DNA of 64,000 nt, from positions 2,046,001 to 2,110,000 of the forward strand of contig CM049986.1 of NCBI GenBank assembly GCA_016630955.3, read 5' to 3'. The position numbers and the translations under genes were made by a program. A model generated the notes under the pieces. That model had not been told where the DNA came from and did not search any database. It worked only from the letters and a program-made list of their open reading frames with translations. Shown piece by piece: positions 56,035 to 64,000 of the stretch (position 1 is the stretch's first letter; the number at the start of each line of letters is the position of its first letter). The stretch is from Didymella arachidicola (taxonomy: Eukaryota; Ascomycota; Dothideomycetes; Pleosporales; Didymellaceae).

Positions 56035-56887
56035 TCAGTCCGACGCCACATCCTCGTTCAGGATGCTCTCACAAGCTGCTCGAAGATCTTCCACACCGGC
56101 AACATTGTCCCACTCATCAAGGATCTTACTGGCCTCCTCCCACTCTTTTGCCGCTTCCTCTTCCCGCTCTTGATCCATCAAATCACGCAGGCGTCTCGGT
56201 GCGCCCAGGACCCATCTGACAGTCTCCTGCTGCTTCCGTTTCCTCGCAGCTGTTTCTTCCTCTTGCGGCTCACCTTGTACATGTATGTCGATGCCTAGGC
56301 CTTCTGGCTTGTTCTGTAGATTCTGCATAGAAGACGAGAGCGAAGCAGCGGTTCCTGCAATATGTGCTATTGCAGGACCAAGAGTATGGGTGGTTGGAGC
56401 TAGAGGGTCCATATTGCCGCGCATTCGACGAATGGTGCTAGTTGCAGATAGCAGCTTGGAGTAATTGTTGTAGACGAGGGACTTCCTGTCGCTGTCAAGA
56501 TTCCGTATTTCTATCTTCGATCAGCAAGATGACCTGTTATGCGTGCAAGACCACCATACGTGATATAAGATCAGCTTCAACTTTGAGCACTCCCTTCAAA
56601 CCTTCCTTTGCAAGCAAGCTTTCGACATAGGCCTCCGCATTGAACTCAGCAGCGTCCAGCTCGGTCAATGTCTCTTCATCTTCGGGTCCCAGCCCTGTCC
56701 TAGTCGACTCTTCCGAGATCTTTGCATCTGCCTCTTTCTGTGCATTCTTAATACCGTAGTAGTCTCGTAGCGCTGCACGGTTCCGGCGCAGATTCGGCGG
56801 TGGTCTTGCGGAGCTGTCGAATGAATTACGGGTGGACGATGGGCTTCGTATAGAGGAGCTCACACGCGGCGAAGCTATAGTCGACAT
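56035..56887 (-). CDS. VPS51: Vps51, GARP tethering complex subunit
   Basis: Vps51 is a subunit of the GARP complex, which tethers endosome-derived vesicles at the trans-Golgi network. Two exons (56887-56560, 56510-56035) give 267 residues. The conserved block RNRAALRDYYGIK is followed by FNAEAYVESLLAKEGLKGVL and, across the splice, SQIRNLDSDRKSLVYNNYSK and LLSATSTIRRMRGNMD. These are the Vps51/Exo84/COG1-like N-terminal helices. The intron is 49 nt with a TTGCTGATC branch site. The Ser/Arg/Pro-rich N-terminus would hold the short t-SNARE-binding segment known for yeast Vps51. The C-terminus is charged helices. Size is normal for fungal Vps51. It shares a 204-bp divergent promoter with RMI1. 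Confidence 0.9.
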
Positions 56888-57014
56888 GGCGAAGCCTGTT
56901 CTTGGTTTCTCTGAAGTGTTGCGCACGGCATACGTGGTTTGAACAGCGAGGTGGCTTGTTGTAGCTCAGAGCTCCTAATGTGAAGTGCCAAGGCGTCCCC
57001 ACGTCATTTACGCG

Positions 57015-57020
57015 ACGCGT
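57015..57020. promoter_or_regulatory. MluI cell-cycle box (ACGCGT) in the VPS51-RMI1 divergent promoter
   Basis: An exact ACGCGT lies 71 bp before the RMI1 start and 127 bp before the VPS51 start, with CGCG directly upstream (CGCGACGCGT). G1/S control of RMI1 is the plausible reading. Evidence is the motif only. Confidence 0.45.
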
Positions 57021-57091
57021 CTACCCCGATATTGGCATGGAAGTTACAACACAGTCGCGGATCACCGACTTCCCGTCAGAAGACCACTGAG

Positions 57092-57781
57092 ATGGCGAGC
57101 AATGCTGCAGGAGAGCTTATGCTGCACCTCGCAGCGAGAGGCCTTCACCCAAAGCCAGCTTGGCTGCAAAGCTTCCTATCAACCCAGCGCTCGAACACTG
57201 CACTTGCTGCTCTGAAGCAGACATGCCTATTTCGCCTCCTTGCAACTGACATCACATCTTCACTCGAACCACCTGCAGCATCAGTCCTACCAGCAGACGT
57301 TCTGAGAGGCACGGTGCAATCTCGACCTCTTGCAGGCCCAATCGTCTGTCAAGTACTTGATATTGAAGACATTGGACAATCACGCTGGTCACAAGTCGAA
57401 GCCATCGAGGCAAGAGAGCGTGGAGAAATGACAAAAGGACGAGAGATCGTTCGCGTGATCGAGCCTGAGAACGACGATTCAGGTCAAGCCACAACACCTA
57501 CACAGAGCAAAGGACCGTTCAAGCTACTTCTTCAAGACGCCAAAGGACTGCAGATATATGCCTTGGATCTACATGGCATTGGTGGAATCAACATTAATAC
57601 GATCATGGGTGTGAAGCTTCTCCTCCGTGACGTAGAAGTGCGGAGAGGGGTGATCATGCTTGGGCCTGGCAACGTACAGGTGCTTGGCGGCAAGCTTGAG
57701 ACACTCGACAGAGCTTGGAAAGATGGTTTGAAGGAACGGCTGATCAAAGCTGCAAATGCTGGTGGGGAGACTGCAGGGTGA
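57092..57781 (+). CDS. RMI1: RecQ-mediated genome instability protein 1 (Rmi1)
   Basis: Rmi1 is the OB-fold partner of the RecQ helicase and Top3 in the Sgs1-Top3-Rmi1 complex, which dissolves double Holliday junctions. The gene is intronless, 229 residues, starting at the first ATG (57092). The N-terminal helical part (LAARGLHPKPAWLQSFLSTQ) leads into an OB-fold. The OB-fold includes GPFKLLLQDAKGLQIYALDL, HGIGGININTIMGVKLLLRD and MLGPGNVQVLGGKLETLDRA, the characteristic Rmi1 N-domain. A loop of about 60 residues rich in Glu and Arg lies inside the fold. The length matches yeast Rmi1 (about 240). Confidence 0.93.
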   Translation: MASNAAGELMLHLAARGLHPKPAWLQSFLSTQRSNTALAALKQTCLFRLLATDITSSLEPPAASVLPADVLRGTVQSRPLAGPIVCQVLDIEDIGQSRWSQVEAIEARERGEMTKGREIVRVIEPENDDSGQATTPTQSKGPFKLLLQDAKGLQIYALDLHGIGGININTIMGVKLLLRDVEVRRGVIMLGPGNVQVLGGKLETLDRAWKDGLKERLIKAANAGGETAG

Positions 57782-58166
57782 ACACTCCCCCATTGGCGGC
57801 AGCCTTGCCCTAAGCTGAGTCTGCCATGAGAAACAAAGACGGTGTCAAGGACCCGCCGCCTCCGTTCTCGTCCCCTGGTAGATCAGACGCAGAGAAATCG
57901 AGTGCCTTCTTCATCGGTCACGAACGCTTCATCGACCATTCGAAGATGAAGATTCACAACAAGAACCAAGACGATGGTGGCAAAGAAAGCAACCCCCGAG
58001 AGCAACTTCGTATCCAAAGGTCAGCATGATGGGTTGGTGTATCTTACTAGTACTGACTTGCAAGCATCTCCTCCCCTGCTTCCCATCACGAGTGCTTCCA
58101 CCAAGTCTCTCAGAACCTCCTCCATAAAGGCAGACTCGAGCGTAGCGCTCTGAGCAAATTACGAAA
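57782..58166. other. Intergenic region between RMI1 and the NIF3-like gene
   Basis: About 385 bp. A 67-codon plus-strand frame from ATG 57826 (Lys/Asp/Pro-rich) starts 44 bp after the RMI1 stop. I see no family resemblance and do not call it. Confidence 0.4.
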
Positions 58167-58608
58167 TCACATGTCCTCCATCTTGTACACTTCGTATGCT
58201 GGCTCCTCGTACGGATGTGCCCTGATCTTGTCAGCCTGTACTCACCCTCAGAGAGTCATACTCACTGCCTCAAAGCTTTTACAGCCTCAACCGCCGTATC
58301 TCGCCCTAGGCAAATGGCCTCGACTCGATACTCCTCAACCTCCTCCAGCGCACCGACCTTGCCAATCTGCCCTTCATTAGCCGATCCTCGAACCAGATTT
58401 CGTACGTACAAAGCTGTAAACTCACGTGTGGGTTCGCAGTGTCACCAGGTCTGAATTGTCCAGTACCCTTGGACGTGAAACAACATTCAGTGTAGCCTCC
58501 CGTGCCGGGGAAGGAGCCCGCGCCTGCAGCAAAGATAGCGTTTTTGCAGGCTTGTAGGGCGCTGGGCGGAACAAAGAAGACGAGCTTGAACTTTAGGAGG
58601 GTACACAT
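58167..58608 (-). CDS. Small protein resembling the C-terminal domain of NIF3/YqfO
   Basis: Three exons (58608-58426, 58366-58266, 58221-58167) give 112 residues. The visible text is KFKLVFFVPPSALQACKNAI, GGYTECCFTSKGTGQFRPGD, TANPHIGKVGALEEVEEYRV, KALRQAHPYEEPAYEVYKME and a two-residue end. This matches the NIF3/YqfO central-C-terminal CutA-like module. Here it stands alone without the metal-binding NIF3 halves. Introns have GTGAGT donors, and splicing of both is needed to restore the module. The biochemical role is unknown. Homologues are often mislabelled as a structural toxin (RtxA), which the sequence does not support. Start chosen at the only ATG. Confidence 0.85.
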
Positions 58609-59156
58609 TATGAGAGACGCCCAAACTGTGGTTTTGACGGAAGGAGGAAGGAGTGAGTCCGAGTGACGGATGGTGAAGTGAGAGTAGATAGGCAGGCCAC
58701 CTTCCTGAAAGATTGACGTGCATAAAGCAGATACGAACCGGGAAAGGACAATTAAATTGGGAGAGTACGCAGCAGCATGCTACCTGATCAATACACCCAG
58801 TCATGGAGAACACCTTGCAGCATGCAGCGGCATGGCATGACGTACATGGTCTATTGTGATGCAGTAGCAGCCGGTGCGTTTCTTTAGATGAGTCTACTGG
58901 AAGACTTCAAGTCTCGCAACCTAGCATGAAGGCTCCAGGGTGCTCTAAGATCCTAACGCAGCATATCGTCCCCCTCATCTCTCAGCCATCAGCTGGCACT
59001 CAACCCTAGCGAACATTGACGCGACGGTGGGGCATCGCACGTGCTAGCGTGTTGTGGTGGCCCGTGCCCCGTAAACACAACGAAGGCACAAGTGTGGAGC
59101 GGAGTCAACTACCGGACGGTCAGACCGATACTCACTAACTCACAGAAGACGCGGAA
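58609..59156. other. Divergent promoter region between the NIF3-like gene and SMC4
   Basis: About 550 bp with no gene. An ACGCGA (one base off the MluI box) is at 59019-59024, 138 bp before SMC4. CACTAACTCACAG just before the ATG looks like a branch point plus acceptor, so a leader intron in SMC4 is possible. Confidence 0.4.
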
Positions 59157-62100
59157 ATGGCTCCAGCAGCATCGCGACAGTCGACACGCACAACGCGCCG
59201 CAAAGTGCCCGTCGTCGACGACTCGGACAACGAGAACATCACACCTGCGCCGGAGGTCAGCGACGATGACGAGGAAGAGTTTACATCGGCACCAGGGCCT
59301 CTGAAGACTGGGCGTGGGCGCGGGCGCCCCAGGAAGAGCGTTGCGCCTGCGGATGAGGCGCCCACCCCGGCAAAGGCCACAGACACAGCGGCGCCAAAGA
59401 AACGAGGGCGGCCAAAGCGCACGATTGAGGTTGTCGCAGAGCCCGCACAGACAGAGACACCGCCCGAAAGCAGCCCGCAATCGACGGTTCCAGTGAGGCC
59501 GGCCCCTAAGAAGCGCGGGCGGAAGCCAAATGTCTCAGTAGAGAAGCACAATCAGGATGAAGGTGGGCAAACCCCTGCACAACAGATCACAGCCAGAGAA
59601 AATGAGACTAAGACCCCGTCAGTGCTATCAGAGTACGAAGAAAAAGGCGTTTCGGTGACGCCTGCGCCTGATGTCGAGCCCAGCGAAGCCGGGGACCGTA
59701 CGCCACGAGCCACCCAAACACCCGCAGTCGAGGAGGAGACACCCCAGATTAGCACAGCTGTAAAACGACAGAGAATCGAGGTGCAGATCAAGTCTGAACC
59801 CACCGAAGACAACATCATCCAGAGTACTGTAGAAGATGAGGCAGCGATAGCTGAGCCCGAGCCTGCAGCCAAGGCTTCCGTGCCAGACGTGCTGTTGAAG
59901 CCTTCAGAGACTCCCGATGCGATTCCCTCATCGCAACCGCCGCCGCCAACGCCAAAAATGGTCGAGAAGGTCAATGCGAATCACACAGTGCTAGAGAGGC
60001 CGATGGATATTGTGGCGAAGAGGAGAGCAGCTGGAGTGCCTCTGTCACAAGAGCCTGCACCGCCGAAGCAGCGCACAGTCATCACATGGCTAGTGTTGAC
60101 AAACTTCAAGAGCTACGCGGGGCGACAGGAAGTTGGGCCTTTCCACTCCTCCTTTTCATCCGTCGTAGGACCCAACGGCTCGGGCAAATCGAACGTCATC
60201 GACTCGCTCTTGTTCGTCTTTGGATTCCGTGCCAGCAAGATGCGTCAGGGCAAGATCTCGGCGCTCATCCATAATTCCGCCCAACACCCAGACCTCGACT
60301 ACTGCGAAGTCGAAGTGCACTTTCAAGAAGTCATGGACACACCCAATGGCGCTGAGGTCATTCCGGAGTCGCAATTAGTCATTTCCCGTCGAGCGTTCAA
60401 GAACAACTCCAGCAAGTACTACATGAACAAGAGGGAGTCGACCTTCACCGATGTCACCAAGTACCTGAAGGGCAAGGGCGTTGACCTGGATCACAAACGT
60501 TTCCTGATCTTGCAGGGTGAAGTCGAGTCAATCGCACAAATGAAGCCAAAGGCCCTGACCGAGCACGACGACGGCCTTCTCGAATATCTGGAAGACATCA
60601 TTGGCACCTCCAAGTACAAGGCGCCGATTGAGGAATCAGCTGCTGAGGTCGAGACGCTCAACGAGACCTGCATGGAGAAGAACAACCGCGTTCAGCACGT
60701 CGAAAAGGAAAAGGGCGCACTCGAGGAGAAGAAGAACAAGGCTATAGCATACATCAGAGACGAGAACGAGCTCGCCACCAAGCAGTCTACGCTCTACCAG
60801 CTCTACATCTCCGAGTTCGACGACCACATCGAGGTCACGCAAGAGTCAGTCGGCCAGATGCAGGCGCAGCTTGACCAGGAGTTGCAGAAGCACCAAGGTA
60901 GCGAGGAGGGTATCAAGGAGCTCGAGCGACAGTACAAGAAGGGCGTCAAGCAGTATGAGCAGCTCGAGAAGCGACATCAGGAGTTTCAGAAGGAGGTCGG
61001 GCGCATCGACAAGGAAGCCGTCAAGTTCGAGGAGAAGAGGAAGTTCTTGGCCGGCAAGCAGAAGAAGCTTGAGAAGACCAAGGAGACCAGCAGCTACAGT
61101 CGCTCCGAAGCAGAGACACTGGCGAAGCAATACACTGCCGATCTAGAACGGTATGCCGAGGAGACAGAAGAGCTAGAGGCAAACATGAAAGTCGAAGAGA
61201 AAGAGCTCGAACGTGTTCGCATCACTCTTGCTGGGAAGACACAAGGCCTCTCCGACGAGATCGCAGCCAAGCAGAAGTCTCTGGAGCCTTGGCTTGCGAA
61301 AATCAGCGAGAAGCAGTCCGCCATGGCTCTTGCGCAGAGCGAGCTCGACATCATCCGGGAACGCGAGAATGCTGGCGCCAAGGGTATTGCGGATGTCGAG
61401 GCCAAGATCGGAGCCCTACAAGAATCTAAAGAGAGCAAGGCAGCTGAACTCCAAGAGCGCAGGCAAGAGAAGAGACAGATTGCAAACGAGCTGCGGAGCA
61501 TTCAGGCCCAGATTGAAGAACTCGCTTCGAAGGAAGCGCCTCTTCGAAATAAGCTTTCGGGAGCACGCGCAAAGGCTGACGAGGCCCGTTCGAATTTCTC
61601 TGCAAATCAGACACAAGGCAATGTCCTGACTGGGCTCATGCGGTTAAAGGAGTCTGGACGAATCGACGGTTTCCATGGCCGATTGGGCAACTTGGGCACA
61701 ATCAATCAGAAGTACGATGTCGCCATCTCCACTGCTTGCCCACAGTTGGACAATATGGTCGTTGACACAGTCGAGTCTGGTCAGCAGTGTATCGAGCATC
61801 TTCGCAAGAACAACCTCGGTCGCGCCAACTTCATCCTCCTGGACCGTCTCGCTAAACGCGACATGTCCGCCGTCGACACACCGGAGAATGTGCCTCGATT
61901 GTTCGACCTTGTTAAGCCGAAGCATGATGCTCTGCGGCCGGCATTCTTTCACGTCCTCCAAAACACTCTGGTCGCTGATGATCTCGATCAGGCAGAGCGC
62001 ATTGCGTACGGAGCAAAGAGATGGCGTGTCGTCACCCTCGATGGCAAGCTCATCGACACCGCTGGTACAATGAGTGGTGGTGGTAGCCGCGTTGTGAAGG

Positions 62101-63796
62101 GCAAGATGTCGTCCAAGCTCGTGTCTGACATGTCACGCGACCAGGTCTCGAAGCTTGAGCATGACAGGGACGCGCTTGAGCAGCTCTTCACCGAGTTCCA
62201 ACAAGACCAGCAAGAGCTTGAGAGCACGCTACGAAGCCTCAACCAGCAACTGCCTGAGCTCGATACTAAGGCTCAGAAGATCGCCCTTGAGCTGGAAAGC
62301 TACGATCGTAACATTGCTGACAGCCAGCGTCGTATCAAAGAGCTCAGTGCCGAGAAGGCTGCAACCAAGACGGACAAAAGCCGTGTATCGACATTGGAGA
62401 AGAGCATCGCTTCAATGGAGAAGGAGATTTCGAAGCTACATGCCGAGACCGAGGGTGTCGAAGCCGAAATCAAGGCACTACAGGACAAGATCATGGAGAT
62501 CGGCGGTGTCAAGCTTCGTCTTCAGAAGGCCAAGGTAGATGACTTGAAGCAGCAGATAGACACACTCACAGAGCAAGCCTCCAATGCCGAGATATCGAAG
62601 TCGAAGGAGGAAAAGAACCGCAACAAACACGAGAAGGCGCACAACGATGCGGTCCGCGACCTCGAGAAGCTCGCTGTCGATTTGGAGAAGGTCGAGGCGG
62701 ATATGGAGTCTCATCAGCGCGATGCGTCGGGTGTCCGTCAACAAGCTGAGGAAGCTCAGGAGGTATGCGCAGTCATCGCTTGTCTGTCTTTCATGGTGCT
62801 AACTGTCCGCTTAGTCCCTCGAGACCACAAAGGAGGATCTCCAAGCAGTCAAGAAGGATCTTGATGAAAAGACGGCAGAGATCAACGAGATGCGCGCCGT
62901 TGAGATTGAGATGCGCAACAAGCTTGAGGAGAGCCAGAAACAACTGAACGACTTCCAGAAGAAGCAAGCCTACTTCCAGGATAAGCTAAGCAAACTCACG
63001 TATCAGAATGTCACCGACCTTGGAGAGGAGCAGGAGAATGGAGAAGGCCTTCCCACGTACAGCAAGGACGAACTGCAAGACCTCGACAAGCACGAACTCA
63101 AAGACGAAATCGCCGTGCTTGAGAAGAAGAATGAGAGCACAAATGTCGACCTCTCCGTCCTTGCCGAGTACCGCAAGCGCGTTGAAGAACACGCTGCCCG
63201 CTCCATGGACCTCGCCGAAGCTGTTACCGCGCGCGACGACGCAAAGAAGCGCTGCGACGAGCTGCGCCGCCTGCGTCTCGAGGGCTTCATGGAAGGATTC
63301 AGCATCATCACTGCTCGCCTCAAGGAGATGTATCAAATGATCACCATGGGCGGCAATGCAGAGCTCGAGCTTGTCGATTCGCTCGACCCATTCTCGGAAG
63401 GCATCCTGTTTTCGGTCATGCCGCCTAAGAAATCGTGGAAGAACATCAGCAACTTGTCTGGCGGTGAGAAGACACTGTCTTCTCTGGCATTGGTGTTTGC
63501 CCTCCATCATTACAAGCCTACGCCGCTGTATGTCATGGATGAGATCGATGCCGCGCTCGATTTCAGGAACGTCAGTATTGTTGCCAGCTACATCAAAGAA
63601 CGCACAAAGAACGCACAGTTCATCGTTATCTCGCTGCGAAACAACATGTTTGAACTGGCGAGCCGATTGGTGGGTGTGTACAAGGTTAATCATATGGTAA
63701 GTTGCATGTCAGGATTTGGGAAGAGTGTAGACTAACACAACGCAGACGAAGAGTGTCACGATTGAGAACAAGGATTACCTCACTGCCAGCGCATAA
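59157..63796 (+). CDS. SMC4: Smc4, condensin core ATPase
   Basis: Smc4 pairs with Smc2 in condensin to compact mitotic chromosomes. Three exons (59157-62762, 62815-63696, 63746-63796) give 1512 residues. The first 300 are a disordered Pro/Thr/Glu-rich tail with basic AT-hook-like RGRPRK and KKRGRPKR motifs. Walker A is GPNGSGKSNVIDSLLFVFGF (about 339), preceded by LTNFKSYAGRQEVGPFH. The hinge is at GFHGRLGNLGTINQKYDVAI, with GTMSGGGSRV after it. The C-terminal ATPase half has LSGGEKTLSSLALVFALHHY (about 1418) and Walker B PLYVMDEIDAALDFRNV. The short final exon encodes TKSVTIENKDYLTASA. KRFLILQGEVESIAQMKPKA is typical of Smc4. The gene ends 204 bp before the window edge. Confidence 0.97.
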
Positions 63797-64000
63797 ATGG
63801 CCGGATGAAGTATTTGCCTATGTTGTGATACGAGTAATGTTGGTCATTGGGTGGTGTTGGGCGTTGGGTCGGTCTCTGTCTGATTGGTGGGATCATGGTG
63901 ATTGGCATTGTTACATTCTTTATGATACCATATTGATGCTTTTGTCGGAAACACCAAAATACTTGCATCATCGACATTGACAAGGCTGGGTGCCTTTTCT
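63797..64000. other. 3' flank of SMC4 to the window end
   Basis: T- and G-rich non-coding sequence follows the SMC4 stop. No further gene is visible. Confidence 0.5.

Noticed and set aside
58167..58608. Toxin annotation (RtxA structural toxin protein) often given to homologues
   Set aside because: The sequence matches the NIF3/YqfO module and has no toxin repeats or pore-forming features; the label is an annotation artefact.
1..64000. tRNA or rRNA genes and CRISPR-like arrays
   Set aside because: I scanned intergenic stretches for T-loop-like GGTTCGAATCC boxes and for spaced direct repeats and found none that fold or repeat convincingly. A covariance-model search (tRNAscan-SE, Infernal) would be decisive.
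1..64000. Secondary-metabolite or defence gene cluster
   Set aside because: There is no polyketide synthase, NRPS, terpene cyclase, NLR-like or heterokaryon-incompatibility gene. The Zn2Cys6 factor has no biosynthetic neighbours.

Overview
The window is from the nuclear genome of a filamentous ascomycete. Nearly every gene carries short introns (about 42 to 60 nt) with fungal signals: GTAAGT or GTATGT-type donors, a CTAAC or CTGAC branch point, and CAG or TAG acceptors. The gene set is typical of Pezizomycotina: the alkaline-pH calpain PalB, a Zn2Cys6 regulator, a chitin synthase activator with a CaaX end, DUF2985, a GH28 polygalacturonase, a rhamnogalacturonan acetylesterase, and a Fot1/pogo transposon. 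A Dothideomycete is my best guess, but that is inference.

Layout. 1-7 kb: an edge-truncated metallo-beta-lactamase-fold hydrolase, then an odd block of coiled-coil genes of unknown function. The largest of these has in-frame stop codons. A gene relic of an alpha/beta hydrolase follows. 7-18.6 kb: an oxysterol-binding protein, PalB, a peroxisomal-type mitochondrial-family carrier, a pectin-side-chain esterase, an 82-bp near-palindrome and a DUF2985 membrane protein. 19.2-21.1 kb: a complete Fot1/pogo element with identical 66-bp inverted repeats and TA target duplications. Its transposase frame is broken by a fragment of a second transposase on the opposite strand. 21.3-32.1 kb: threonyl-tRNA synthetase and GAR1 (divergent), phosphatidylserine synthase, a zinc metallopeptidase with a jacalin domain, and a Whi5/Nrm1-type repressor. 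34-43 kb: a Zn2Cys6 factor, the histone chaperone ASF1 and a Skt5/Chs4-type chitin synthase activator. 43.7-63.8 kb: SMC6, an F-box protein, APC2, a polygalacturonase, VPS51, RMI1, a small NIF3-C-terminal-like protein and SMC4.

The genes are monocistronic and there is no operon logic. The second half is nevertheless rich in chromosome and cell-cycle genes (Whi5/Nrm1 family, ASF1, SMC6, APC2, RMI1, SMC4). Three of them (ASF1, SMC6, RMI1) have an exact ACGCGT MluI cell-cycle box within about 160 bp of the start codon. Exon boundaries below were worked out by hand from reading frame, splice signals and remembered family motifs. No search or alignment program was run. I did not find a clearly new multi-gene system. 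The most unusual material is the coiled-coil block at 1-5.8 kb and the nested transposon.
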